A DNA stretch of 64,000 bases, taken from positions 1 through 64,000 of the forward strand of contig NZ_JANIKQ010000010.1 of the NCBI RefSeq assembly GCF_024580525.1, in the 5' to 3' direction. The translations under genes and the position numbers were made by a program. The stretch is from Neisseria dentiae (GTDB lineage: Bacteria > Pseudomonadota > Gammaproteobacteria > Burkholderiales > Neisseriaceae). The notes beneath the pieces are model-generated. The model did no database searches. It saw only the letters and a program-made list of their open reading frames with translations, and was not told where the DNA came from. Shown here piece after piece: positions 44,201 to 51,291 of the stretch. Every line of letters starts with the position of its first letter. Position 1 is the stretch's first letter.

Positions 44201-44635
44201 CCGCGCAGCAGTCAAACCCACTGCGGCCAGGCCCGAAGCTACCACTGCCGCGCCCCATAACTTCGCGCCGCTCATGCCGCCTCCCACGGCCACTTCTTCG
44301 GCCACAAGCTGCGCCGCCTGCTGCCACGCCGCTTCATCTGCGGCGGTGGCAAACGTGTTGCCCGCCTGCACGGTGTATTGCTGGTTTTGTATCGGCAAGC
44401 TCGTGCGGTAGCCTTGCAACACCAAATCGGGCGTGCTGCCGCGCGTTTCACTGGTATACACCCACAAATCGTCGCCCACCCACTCGACATCAGGCTGCGC
44501 CACCAAGTTGCCTTGCTCATCTAACAGTTGATACGCCGTGCCGGGCTGCGCCTGCACGGTGGCGGGCTGGTCGGGCTGTATCTTCACGGTTTCCGTTTTG
44601 CCGTTGCGGGTGATGTTGAGTGTGTAAGCTTTCAT
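38282..44635 (-). CDS. Giant RTX/Ig-like adhesin with a serralysin-type metalloprotease domain
   Basis: A protein of about 2117 residues, starting MKAYTLNITRNGKTETV. The N terminus (about 1-150) resembles the BapA prefix domain of type I-secreted adhesins and has no Sec signal. A low-complexity linker with 60-bp DNA repeats covers about 179-258. About 12 Ig-like repeats follow to about residue 1500, most opening like LDKIAGDNVLNxxEA and then TVSGxV. The protease domain has HEVTHTLGMAH at about 1710-1720 (zinc ligands and catalytic Glu) and a Met-turn (NMSYNAYV). RTX nonapeptides (GGAGNDTLRGGAGNDYLDGG) occur between about 1890 and 2030, and the C terminus should be the T1SS signal. No transporter genes lie in the window. 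It is divergent from the NadR-like gene. Confidence 0.88.
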   Translation of the reverse strand: MKAYTLNITRNGKTETVKIQPDQPATVQAQPGTAYQLLDEQGNLVAQPDVEWVGDDLWVYTSETRGSTPDLVLQGYRTSLPIQNQQYTVQAGNTFATAADEAAWQQAAQLVAEEVAVGGGMSGAKLWGAAVVASGLAAVGLTAARRGDDTADGAAQAQPAAVQNASETASQPAAPSVPSAPAIEPEQPSETAGNTEEPSAPATEPEQPSETVGTAEEPSAPATESEQPSETVGTAEEPSAPATEPEQSSETAGATEKPSVPAVTLPQPVIVLHTLAGDDIVNAAESQAWVTVSGTVENVLDGNEVTVAVGGRSYTATVQNGTFSVAVEGAVLAAAGEVRASVQTADAAGNTVEASAVKTYAVDTEIAAPIIRFDAIAQDDIINLAESQTETTVVSGTVENARENDEIVLAVGEASYRGTVADGAFAVAVDTKTLLNHGKVSAALTTSDNAQNSAAATADRAYRVDTEYRPAISLDKIAGDNVLNIREAEGTVTVNGKVTDVADGESVLVSCGCESCGTVNWINLWAKVKDGGFSVDFSGADMKTGNYNIVKASVTSADDAGNTATVETSQSYTRDLQAPDVAVSIDVIAGDDVLNRAERAQTTHTVSGTVTGVQPDERISSVTVRVNGADYTAEVNGNGYRADIPAGQLAAANEVAVRAEVIDAAGNIGTAEHTRSYLNAVPAPVITLDKVAGDGIIGKAEANSNAITLSGRVENVENGAEVTLSVGTQRTTAVVSDGLFSTNVGAAFFGINNNTRSATGTLTASVSATGDDGIAVTVSDSQAYSVDFTNNTAITIDAVTGDNVVDGNDLEQATLTVSGKVTDGKTGATVTVSVNKIEYTATVQADGTYSVEVDTARVFPNGTEGRYAVITSVPRIDEAGNEGSGNASASRMIFLDKTPPAGVIVFNAITGDNVLNRSEAAQAAVTVSGKVTRLADGDDVQSVTVTVGGNEYRAELKGVTFSVEVPAEVMAANTEVSATGAVKDKAGRTAEVAVATQGYIYQTVPPEIEIEIGIGSINGGKAVNAAGLSQTVLITGTLTAGNTVAESSITVAVTVNGTAYTPVLSDGNWILELPATALAGSEGRLNISAHVSAADIYGNTAEHTASGSYDVDTVAPVPTIELNDIAAGNIIGSGEKSGEVTVSGRVGGEFKAGDTVTLTVNGSSHEAAVDGSGAFAVNVSGALLAAAAVPVIHAAVNTADDAGNTGSARTSLGYSIQSGDIGISLNAVTADDLINVTEAGQTIEISGRVSGADAQPGQTVTLTVGGEAVRAEVNGDYSFSALVAAEKLLAAGGYAVQAAVNGLNGAEAVTARSYGVAAEAAASIDITRIGSSFGVALPQADTTRIGGIIEVDGVFAEGLNSERLRQITVTIGDKSYTAGVKADRSFYLDIPTRELAALNGQTLAFKVDADPNLLDLVETGSNAYRINTLSRYAQVQVKSVTFDSPYIEQNSDGLYVVAGAEAGQTLISGTVGGSAKAGDTVTLEAGGRIYTARVSDDLTFSAKVLTEDLANAETHTVRAVLSATDGAGGSITVADSETYATPNQNSGAFVSAHGKISAAAVNSDHTAEGYNFPYFIQKTGSLNGGSYGITFGGNTDGPAVIKYHFMTLDEIAGLPENYNNYIDRSTMSTYSSDLQEIVRNAYKEISAVTNIEFVEVGSMAEANTNYFMGNLTNGFESASAIAYNGGLIAWNSRHNYMSWGKEFVHYTVLHEVTHTLGMAHTSAGFTGDYKKEETLEFSNMSYNAYVNNALFLIKGELRTYDLAYLHYAFGVNQNVRTGDDTYTFKNYNMYSQDADRYIWDAGGVDTFDASAEKQGVNVNLTPGSWIYTGNNLATTFAVESSNTYDMRSYFGLGADAALSGNSSTTVTLNTYTEGQAFIGYGTQIENLIGSEHDDVLTGNNADNHIIGGAGNDTLRGGAGNDYLDGGSGADTLTGGSGNDTYVTDDIGDTVIEAENEGEDHVYSSTDHTLGNHLEALTLIGTTAIVGNGNGLNNTLTGNGADNLLNGGAGDDRIIGGAGSDTLTGGEGRDTFVFDSVLNGSIDTITDFAASFDIIELHSSIFESLVSNTMEEWEQYVRYHADTGHLTYDSDGSGKADGIHFATLDKDLEINQANFTVV
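43862..44101 (-). repeat. In-frame 60-bp tandem repeat carrying DUS
   Basis: Four 60-bp units encode variants of EEPSAPATEPEQPSETVGTA. Each unit holds a DUS on the minus strand reading as P-S-E-T: perfect cores at 43946-43955, 44006-44015 and 44066-44075, and one with a single change at 43886-43895. The unit length is divisible by three, so copy-number change would keep the frame. Confidence 0.85.
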
Positions 44636-44753
44636 AGGTTTTCCGTAAAATAATGTGAAATACGTTTTATTAGAGCTGTCCATTATAGATTAAAGTTTGC
44701 CGACCGGAAGATATTCGGTATCGTTTTTAAAATAAACGGCATAAATTGACATA

Positions 44754-44782
44754 AAATAACAACAGTAACCATCATGTTATTT
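44754..44782. promoter_or_regulatory. Dyad in the gap between the RTX protease and nadR
   Basis: AAATAACA (44754-44761) and TGTTATTT (44775-44782) form a perfect dyad with 13 bases between. It lies in the 345-base AT-rich divergent region (44636-44980), which also holds a DUS near 44842. It is a candidate regulator site only. Confidence 0.25.
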
Positions 44783-44980
44783 ATATTTTGACCAGTTATT
44801 CAAATAGCCTATTTCGAATTTCGACTGCTTACTTTCGCCCCGAGGCCGTCTGAAAACATATTTTTCGATGCTTATTGCAGGATATCATTGAGATTAACAG
44901 CGTATTGGAATAATATTAGCCGTTGAAACACCCGAATACGCCACACAGCCACTACAATCGGAAAATAACGGAGAACCGCC

Positions 44981-45424
44981 ATGCCTCACCCCTCGAAGCA
45001 CGCATCTATGAACATCAGCCTGATTCAGGCGCGCGAAGCCCTGATGACGCAGTTCCGCCCCATTCTGCACAACGTCGGCCTCACCGATCAGCAATGGCGC
45101 ATCATCCGCCTTTTGGCCGAAAACGGCACACTGGATTTCCAAGACCTGGCCAACCAAGCCTGCATTCTGCGCCCCAGCCTCACCGGCATCCTCACCCGCC
45201 TTGAAAAAGCCGACCTTCTGGTGCGCCTGAAGCCTTCCAACGACCAGCGCCGCGTTTATTTGAAACTCACCGCCGAGGGCGAACAACTCTACCACTCGCT
45301 CGGCGCCGAAGTCGACAAATGCTACGACCGCATCGAAACCGTGTTTTCAAAAGAAAAAATGCTGCAACTGCAAAGCCTTCTGGCCGAACTCTCCCACATC
45401 GGCGAGCATCTCGACAAACCATAA
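44981..45424 (+). CDS. nadR: MarR-family regulator, NadR/FarR (HpaR) type
   Basis: A 147-residue winged-helix transcription factor. The blocks LIQAREALMTQFRPIL, TDQQWRIIRLLAENGTLDFQDLANQACILRPSLTGIL and LKPSNDQRRVYLKL are nearly those of meningococcal NadR (also called FarR), which represses the adhesin gene nadA and the farAB efflux genes and is released by 4-hydroxyphenylacetate. The same fold is HpaR of aromatic catabolism. The start at MPHPSKHASMNIS lies seven bases after a CGGAG site. It is followed by an HpaC-like gene ten bases downstream and divergent from the giant protease, which is a candidate target. Confidence 0.92.
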   Translation: MPHPSKHASMNISLIQAREALMTQFRPILHNVGLTDQQWRIIRLLAENGTLDFQDLANQACILRPSLTGILTRLEKADLLVRLKPSNDQRRVYLKLTAEGEQLYHSLGAEVDKCYDRIETVFSKEKMLQLQSLLAELSHIGEHLDKP

Positions 45425-45434
45425 CCCCTACGCC

Positions 45435-45944
45435 ATGACCGACACACACACCGCAACACACCCCCTGCAACAACCTTTCCGCGACGCCATGGCCTCATGC
45501 GCCGCCGGCGTGCACGTTATCACCACCGACGGCAGCGCGGGGCGTTACGGCATCACCATGACCGCCGTCGCCCCCATCACCGACGAACCGCCCACCGTGC
45601 TGCTGTGCATCAACCGCCAGTCGGCCATCATCCCCATACTTTCTGCCAACAGCCATTTGTGTATCAACGTACTGTCCGCCCACCAGCAAGACATCGCCGA
45701 ACACTTCGCCGGCCTCACCCCGCTGTCGCCCGAAGAACGCTTCGAATACCACATCTGGCACCGCGGCCAAACCGGCCAGCTGCAAGTGGAAGGCGCACTC
45801 GCCCACCTGCACGGCAAAATCACCGCCCAACACGACATCGGTACCCACCATGTGTTTTATGTGGAAATCGGCGAAATCAAAGTACACGACACCACCGCCC
45901 CCGCCTTGGTTTACTTTCGCAGAAACTTCAACAGCCTGACATAA
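45435..45944 (+). CDS. Flavin reductase, HpaC-like (short-chain FMN-binding fold)
   Basis: A 169-residue NAD(P)H:flavin oxidoreductase-like protein. It contains FRDAMASCAAGVHVITTDG at the N terminus, TMTAVAPITDEPPTVLLCINRQSA, and NVLSAHQQDIAEHFAGL, matching the flavin_reduct domain. HpaC supplies reduced flavin to the monooxygenase HpaB in 4-hydroxyphenylacetate breakdown. No HpaB gene lies in the window, so its partner is unknown. It probably shares a transcript with nadR, whose relatives sense 4-hydroxyphenylacetate, which fits an old aromatic-compound module. Confidence 0.87.
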   Translation: MTDTHTATHPLQQPFRDAMASCAAGVHVITTDGSAGRYGITMTAVAPITDEPPTVLLCINRQSAIIPILSANSHLCINVLSAHQQDIAEHFAGLTPLSPEERFEYHIWHRGQTGQLQVEGALAHLHGKITAQHDIGTHHVFYVEIGEIKVHDTTAPALVYFRRNFNSLT

Positions 45945-45946
45945 AG

Positions 45947-45982
45947 CAAGGCCGTCTGAAAAAACGTTTTCAGACGGCCTTG
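45947..45982. terminator. DUS hairpin after the HpaC-like gene
   Basis: CAAGGCCGTCTGAAAA and its inverted partner TTTTCAGACGGCCTTG enclose a 4-nt loop, three bases after the stop. Confidence 0.7.
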
Positions 45983-46101
45983 TTGCCAAACGCCAAAAAG
46001 CGCCGCACTGCTCTCTCACTCAAACAGCACGGGCTTCCGCTATACGGCAAGTGCTTCTTTACGCTACAATCCCTCCAACAGCCACCCGCCGTGCAACGCT
46101 T

Positions 46102-46569
46102 ATGAAATGCCCTTTCTGCCACAACCCCAACACCCAAGTTACCGATTCGCGGCTTTTGGAAGAAACCAACAGCATCCGCCGCCGCCGCCGCTGCCCCGCC
46201 TGCGGGCAGCGTTTCGGCACGTTTGAAACGGTGGAAATGCGTATGCCGCAGATTATCAAAAGCACCGGCAGCCGCGTGGCGTTCAACCCCCACAAACTGC
46301 GCACCAGCTTGGAGCGCGCGCTGCACAAACGCCCGATAGACGCGGAAACCATAGATGACACCGTTGCCCTTATCGAACAGCGTTTATACGGGCTGGGGCA
46401 TAAAGAAGTATCGTCGCAGCTTGTGGGCGAAATGGCGATGGAAGAGCTGGCTAAAATCGACCAAGTGGCTTATGTGCGCTTCGCTTCGGTGTATAAGAGT
46501 TTCAACGATGTGTCGGAATTCACCCAAGCCATCGCCACCCTGCCCCAAGACAGCGAAGGCAAGCATTAA
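46102..46569 (+). CDS. nrdR: Transcriptional repressor NrdR of ribonucleotide reductase
   Basis: A 155-residue regulator. The zinc ribbon has the pairs CPFC and CPAC around RLLEETNSIRRRRR; the ATP-cone follows from about residue 50 (TGSRVAFNPHKLRTSLERAL). NrdR represses ribonucleotide reductase genes when bound to dATP/ATP. The start at MKCPFCHNP is standard and 17 codons inside the longer open frame. It stands near ribD as in many bacteria, here with one lipoprotein gene between them. Confidence 0.96.
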   Translation: MKCPFCHNPNTQVTDSRLLEETNSIRRRRRCPACGQRFGTFETVEMRMPQIIKSTGSRVAFNPHKLRTSLERALHKRPIDAETIDDTVALIEQRLYGLGHKEVSSQLVGEMAMEELAKIDQVAYVRFASVYKSFNDVSEFTQAIATLPQDSEGKH

Positions 46570-46629
46570 GCGTTTAAGTTTGATATACTGAAAACCGTTT
46601 TTTTCACAACACATACGGAACCTGATTTG

Positions 46630-47193
46630 ATGAAACCCCATGCTTTTGTTTTGGTTGCCGCCGCCGTTTTAGGTTTGGGCGCATGCAGCCAGAAAGTCGA
46701 AACTTCCGTGCCTGCCGGCAGCGCGCAGGCATCTGCGGCCTCCGATGCCGCATCCGTCGTGCAAACCCTCACCGGCAGCGACGGCAAAATCAGCATCGTG
46801 ATTCAGGGCAGTAATTTTGCCGATGCTTCGGGCGGCGAGCTGCCCGCAGGCGTAACCGCGGGAGAACTCACGCTGCTGCAACGCGACGACACCCGCGACA
46901 TCACCCTGTATGTTGCCAACCTCGGCGCACCCAAAACCGATGCCAAAACCTATTTCGCCAACCTGAAAGCCGCGCTTGATGCCGACAAATCGCTGAGCGA
47001 CGTGCAAACCGGCGCCGCCACCGACACGCGCATGAACTACCGCTTCGCCCAAAACGGTGCAGATAACGCGCTGCTGCGCGAAAACTGCATCGCCATTTAC
47101 GAAACCGGCCTGTATAACGTGTGCGCCTCGAGCAGCACCGCCAGCCAGGAAGAATTGGCGGCTGTTTTGAAAGAAGTGAATTTAGCGAAATAA
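46630..47193 (+). CDS. Putative lipoprotein
   Basis: A 187-residue protein with a lipoprotein signal (MKPHAFVLVAAAVLGLGACS, lipobox LGAC). A short Ala/Ser linker is followed by one small domain (GKISIVIQGSNFADASGGEL, LQRDDTRDITLYVANLGAP). The two cysteines near the end (NCIAIYETGLYNVCA) could form a disulfide. I do not recognise a characterised family. The TTG at 46627 is an alternative start, but the ATG three bases later is more usual. Confidence 0.72.
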   Translation: MKPHAFVLVAAAVLGLGACSQKVETSVPAGSAQASAASDAASVVQTLTGSDGKISIVIQGSNFADASGGELPAGVTAGELTLLQRDDTRDITLYVANLGAPKTDAKTYFANLKAALDADKSLSDVQTGAATDTRMNYRFAQNGADNALLRENCIAIYETGLYNVCASSSTASQEELAAVLKEVNLAK

Positions 47194-47366
47194 CGCCGTC
47201 ATGCCGCCTGAAAACCGGAAACGCAGCAATGGCCGGTCAATACCGCAATGCGGCAACATGCAACAGTGCCGCTGCGGAAAGTTGATCCGGCAATATGTGC
47301 GGCCGGTTTTCAGACGGCCTGAAACCTTTACAGCAGACACAAAACCCCAACCGAGGCCGTCTGAAA

Positions 47367-48461
47367 ATGTTTGACGCAAACGATACGCAAATGATGCACA
47401 CCGCCCTTGCCCTCGCCAGACAAGGGCGTTTTTCCACTTCGCCCAATCCGCGCGTAGGCTGCGTGGTGGCGCACGGCACGCAGATTGTGGGGCAGGGTTT
47501 CCATGTGCGGGCGGGCGAACCCCATGCGGAAGTGCATGCCCTGCGTCAGGCCGGAGACATGGCGCGCGGCGCCACCGCCTATGTTACGCTGGAGCCTTGC
47601 AGCCACTACGGCCGCACCCCGCCCTGTGCCGAAGCGCTGATTCGGGCGGGCGTATCGCGCGTGGTAGCAGCCATGTCCGACCCCAATCCGCAGGTGGCGG
47701 GCAAAGGTTTGGCGATGCTGCGCGAAGCGGGCATACAGGTGGATTGCGGCCTGCTCGAAACCGAAGCGCGCGCCTTAAACCGAGGCTTTCTTTCGCGTAT
47801 CGAGCGCGGCCGCCCCTTCGTGCGTTTGAAATGCGCCGCCAGCCTCGACGGCAAAACTGCGCTTTCAGACGGCCGCAGCCAATGGATTACCGGCCCCGAA
47901 GCGCGCGCCGACGTGCAAATACTGCGCGCCGAAAGCTGTGCCGTAATCACCGGCATCGGCACGGTGCTGGCCGACGATCCGCAACTGAACGTGCGCGCCT
48001 TTCCAACCCTGCGCCAGCCCGCCCGAGTGATTCTTGACAGCCGCCTGCAAACCCCGCTCTCCAGCCGCGTGGTGCAGGATGGCGGCAGCCCCACGCTCAT
48101 TGCCACTTTAAACAATTGCCATCAATCTTTGCAAAACTACACAAAAAACCAACATTTGCAAATTTTAAGGCCGTCTGAAAGCAACCGGCGCATAAACTTG
48201 CACCATCTACTGGTTTTACTGGCAGAAAAAGGCTACGGCGAAGTGATGGTGGAAGCCGGCGCCGTATTGGCAGGCGCATTCATCGAAGCCGGCCTGGTTG
48301 ATGAAATCGTGCTCTACCAGGCACCGAAAATTTTAGGCGGAAACGGCAAGGGTTTGTTTTCTTTAGCGGAAAACCCGAAATCGCTTACCGAACCGCCGCT
48401 TTGGCAAACTGTGTCGGTAACGCCGTTGGGGAACGACATTAAATGGGTTTTGCAAAAATAA
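47367..48461 (+). CDS. ribD: Riboflavin biosynthesis deaminase/reductase RibD
   Basis: A 364-residue bifunctional enzyme for the second and third steps of riboflavin synthesis. The N-terminal deaminase has the zinc site PHAEVHAL and PCSHYGRTPPC. The C-terminal reductase begins near FVRLKCAASLDGKTAL and includes a NADPH-binding segment (VMVEAGAVLAGAFIEAGLVD). The start ATG directly follows a DUS (AGGCCGTCTGAAA). About 40 residues (LNNCHQSLQNYTKNQHLQIL and a DUS-derived RPSESN) in the middle of the reductase are AT-rich, like a species-specific insertion. No FMN riboswitch is visible upstream. Confidence 0.95.
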   Translation: MFDANDTQMMHTALALARQGRFSTSPNPRVGCVVAHGTQIVGQGFHVRAGEPHAEVHALRQAGDMARGATAYVTLEPCSHYGRTPPCAEALIRAGVSRVVAAMSDPNPQVAGKGLAMLREAGIQVDCGLLETEARALNRGFLSRIERGRPFVRLKCAASLDGKTALSDGRSQWITGPEARADVQILRAESCAVITGIGTVLADDPQLNVRAFPTLRQPARVILDSRLQTPLSSRVVQDGGSPTLIATLNNCHQSLQNYTKNQHLQILRPSESNRRINLHHLLVLLAEKGYGEVMVEAGAVLAGAFIEAGLVDEIVLYQAPKILGGNGKGLFSLAENPKSLTEPPLWQTVSVTPLGNDIKWVLQK

Positions 48462-48560
48462 CCTGTTTTATTGTAAATATTTTGAAATATCACACAGACG
48501 TTACTTTCACTACCGTCAAGATGCAAATTTTTGTAAACCGAATCCACGCCTTTCCAATAC

Positions 48561-48598
48561 GAAACCGCCCGCCACCAAGCCGGGCGGTTTCGGCTTTT
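48561..48598 (+). terminator. Intrinsic terminator downstream of ribD
   Basis: GAAACCGCCCG (48561-48571) pairs with CGGGCGGTTTC (48581-48591), followed by GGCTTTTTC. Confidence 0.85.
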
Positions 48599-48854
48599 TC
48601 AGGCATTTTATTCTTTTGTAATATCTATTCAAACACTTATCGGCAAACATCAGCCCGCCCCGCACGATTTCTTAAAAAAGCCGCCTCCCTCTTTTGTTTG
48701 TCATATATTAACAAGAGCGGCTATCATTTGTTGCCATTGTGTAAACTTCCCGTCCTACGTCTGTTTTGATGAAACCGACACCTCCGAAAACAGTCTGATT
48801 ATGTGAATCTGCATCTTAGAATTTCTTTTTTCTTAATCACGCGAGAATACCTTC
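48599..48854. other. AT-rich leader of the polysaccharide locus
   Basis: No gene or repeat is evident in this stretch between the ribD terminator and wbpA. It must hold the promoter of the locus, but I cannot single out a convincing -35/-10 pair. No JUMPstart-like element was seen. Confidence 0.4.
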
Positions 48855-50159
48855 ATGAAAAATACCACCATTCAAAAATTCGCCGACAAATCGGCCAAAA
48901 TCGGCATTGTCGGCCTGGGTTACGTCGGCCTGCCGCTGATGCTGCGCTATGTGGACATCGGCTATCAGGTGTTGGGTTTCGACATCGACGAAGAAAAAGT
49001 GCGCAAACTCAACAACGGCGAAAGCTATATCGAGCACATTCCCGCCGATAAAATCGCCGCCGCCAAGAACAGCCTGTTTGAAGCCACCACCGACTTCACC
49101 CGCATCGGCGAAGTGGAGGCGGTGATTCTGTGTGTGCCCACCCCGCTCAACAAATACCGTGAGCCGGACATGAGCTTCGTTATCGACACCACCGATGCCG
49201 TGAAGCCTTATCTGCGCGCAGGCCAAGTGTTGTCGCTCGAATCCACCACCTACCCCGGCACCACCGAAGAAGAGCTGCTGCCGCGCGTGGAAGAAGGCGG
49301 CCTGAAAGTGGGCGAAAACGTATTCTTGGTGTATTCGCCCGAGCGCGAAGACCCGGGCAACCCCGATTTCGAAACCCGCACCATTCCGAAAGTTATCGGC
49401 GGCCACACCCCCGCCTGTTTGGAAGTGGGCATCGCGCTTTACCAACCGGCCATCGACAAAGTGGTGCCGGTAAGCTCCACCAAAGCGGCCGAGCTGACCA
49501 AGCTGCTGGAAAACATCCACCGTGCCGTCAACATCGGCCTGGTAAACGAGATGAAAATCGTGGCCGACAAAATGGACATCGACATCCACGAAGTGATTTC
49601 CGCCGCCGCCACCAAACCGTTCGGCTTCGTGGCCTACTACCCCGGCCCCGGCTTGGGCGGCCACTGCATCCCCATCGACCCTTTCTATTTAACTTGGAAG
49701 GCACGCGAATACGGTGTGAACACCCGCTTTATCGAGCTGGCGGGCGAAGTGAACTCGGCCATGCCCGAATATGTGGTGAACAAAACCGCGCTGGCGCTCA
49801 ACGACCACAACCGTTCCATCAAAGGCAGCAAAATCTTGGTTTTGGGCATCGCCTACAAAAAAAACGTCGACGATATGCGCGAAAGCCCCTCGGTCGAAGT
49901 GATGGAACTCTTGCGCGATTTGGGCGCGGAAGTGTCGTACAGCGACCCGCACGTGCCCGTGTTCCCGAAAATGCGCGAACACAAATTCGACCTGAAGAGC
50001 GAGCCGTTAACGGCCGAAAACGTGGCAAAGTTCGACTGCGTGGTGCTGGCCACCGACCACGACAAATTCGACTACGACCTGCTCAAGCAGCACGCCAAAC
50101 TGATTATCGACACCCGCGGCAAATACCAGGGCAAAGCCGATAACGTAGTGAAAGCATAA
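48855..50159 (+). CDS. wbpA: UDP-N-acetylglucosamine 6-dehydrogenase (WbpA type)
   Basis: A 434-residue NAD-dependent enzyme that oxidises UDP-GlcNAc to UDP-GlcNAcA by two rounds of oxidation. The Rossmann loop ([13 protein letters not shown]) is near residues 17-30 and the catalytic cysteine is C271 in [14 protein letters not shown]. The block [14 protein letters not shown] and the C-terminal domain ([17 protein letters not shown]) match WbpA/TviB-type dehydrogenases. With wbpB, wbpD and wbpE downstream the product is most likely UDP-GlcNAc3NAcA, a diacetamido-uronic acid. A DUS hairpin separates it from wbpB. Confidence 0.93.
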   Translation: MKNTTIQKFADKSAKIGIVGLGYVGLPLMLRYVDIGYQVLGFDIDEEKVRKLNNGESYIEHIPADKIAAAKNSLFEATTDFTRIGEVEAVILCVPTPLNKYREPDMSFVIDTTDAVKPYLRAGQVLSLESTTYPGTTEEELLPRVEEGGLKVGENVFLVYSPEREDPGNPDFETRTIPKVIGGHTPACLEVGIALYQPAIDKVVPVSSTKAAELTKLLENIHRAVNIGLVNEMKIVADKMDIDIHEVISAAATKPFGFVAYYPGPGLGGHCIPIDPFYLTWKAREYGVNTRFIELAGEVNSAMPEYVVNKTALALNDHNRSIKGSKILVLGIAYKKNVDDMRESPSVEVMELLRDLGAEVSYSDPHVPVFPKMREHKFDLKSEPLTAENVAKFDCVVLATDHDKFDYDLLKQHAKLIIDTRGKYQGKADNVVKA

Positions 50160-50168
50160 AGTTTAAAG

Positions 50169-50208
50169 AAAGGCCGTCTGAAAAGACCCAGTTTTTCAGA
50201 CGGCCTTT
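50169..50208. repeat. DUS hairpin between wbpA and wbpB
   Basis: AAAGGCCGTCTGAAAA (50169-50184) and its inverted partner (50193-50208) form a stem inside the operon, which could reduce read-through. Confidence 0.6.
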
Positions 50209-50223
50209 AAGTCAGGACAAAAT

Positions 50224-51276
50224 ATGTACGAAACCATTCAAAACCGAAAAATCAAATTTGCGCTGGTCGGCTGCGGCCGCATTTCCAACAACCATTTCGG
50301 CTCGTTCGAAACCCTGAAAGACGATTGTGAAGTGGTGGCCGTGTGCGACACCAACCCCGAAAACCTGCAAAAAGCCGTAGAGCGCACCGGCGCCAAAGGC
50401 TACGCTTCCTACACCGAAATGCTGGCCGCCACCGACGCCGACATCATCGTGCTCACCACTCCCTCCGGCCAACACCCCGAGCAGGCCGTGCAGGCCGTTG
50501 AAGCCGGTTTCCATGTGGTTACCGAAAAGCCGATGGCCACCCGCCTGCACGACGGCGAACGCATGGTGAAAGCGGCCGACAAAGCAGGCAAACGCCTGTT
50601 TGTAGTGAAACAAAACCGCCTCAACGCCACCCTGCAAATGCTCAAACGCGCCGTAGAAGAAAAACGCTTCGGCAAAATCTGCATGGTGCATCTCAACGTG
50701 TTTTGGACGCGCCCGCAGGAATATTACGACCAGGGCGGCGGCTGGCGCGGCACTTGGGAATTCGACGGCGGCGCATTCATGAACCAGGCCAGCCACTATG
50801 TTGACCTGATGGAATGGCTGATCGGCCCGGTGGAAGACGTGCAGGCGATGATTTCCACCCACCGCGACATCGAAACCGAAGACACCGGCGTGGTCAACAT
50901 CCGCTGGCGCAACGGCGCACTCGGCTCGATGGCCGTTACCATGTGCACCTACCCGAAAAACCTCGAAGGCTCGATTACCATTTTGGGCGAAACCGGCACC
51001 GTGCGCATCGGCGGCGTGGCGGTTAACGAAATCCAAGAATGGAACTTCGCCGACACGCGCGACTACGACGAGCAGGTAAAAACCGCCAACTACGAAACCA
51101 CTTCGGTTTACGGCTTCGGCCACCCGCTCTACTACAAAAACGTTATTGACGTGATGCGCGGCCAAGCCGAGCCGATTACCGACGGACGCGAAGGTTTGAA
51201 ATCGCTGGAACTCTTGATTGCAGCTTATCTTTCCGCCCGCGACAACAAAACCGTGTCGCTGCCGCTGGTTTACTGA
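50224..51276 (+). CDS. wbpB: Gfo/Idh/MocA-type 3-dehydrogenase (WbpB type)
   Basis: A 350-residue NAD-dependent oxidoreductase with the N-terminal Rossmann fold (FALVGCGRISNNHFGSFETL) and the family motif HVVTEKPMATRL. WbpB oxidises the C3 hydroxyl of UDP-GlcNAcA to a ketone. Characterised WbpB/WlbA enzymes regenerate bound NAD by reducing 2-oxoglutarate to 2-hydroxyglutarate. The substrate is inferred from context with wbpA, wbpD and wbpE. A short 15-base gap containing a DUS separates it from the FAD enzyme. Confidence 0.9.
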   Translation: MYETIQNRKIKFALVGCGRISNNHFGSFETLKDDCEVVAVCDTNPENLQKAVERTGAKGYASYTEMLAATDADIIVLTTPSGQHPEQAVQAVEAGFHVVTEKPMATRLHDGERMVKAADKAGKRLFVVKQNRLNATLQMLKRAVEEKRFGKICMVHLNVFWTRPQEYYDQGGGWRGTWEFDGGAFMNQASHYVDLMEWLIGPVEDVQAMISTHRDIETEDTGVVNIRWRNGALGSMAVTMCTYPKNLEGSITILGETGTVRIGGVAVNEIQEWNFADTRDYDEQVKTANYETTSVYGFGHPLYYKNVIDVMRGQAEPITDGREGLKSLELLIAAYLSARDNKTVSLPLVY

Positions 51277-51291
51277 TAAGGCCGTCTGAAT

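Noticed and set aside
38282..44635. Autotransporter (type V) adhesin
   Set aside because: There is no Sec signal peptide and no C-terminal beta-barrel; RTX repeats and the C-terminal pattern point to type I secretion.
47194..47366. An FMN riboswitch upstream of ribD
   Set aside because: The conserved RFN core and stems could not be found; the region contains only a DUS pair and short AT-rich sequence.
48462..48854. A JUMPstart/ops element in front of the polysaccharide locus
   Set aside because: The GGCGGTAG-type core is absent.
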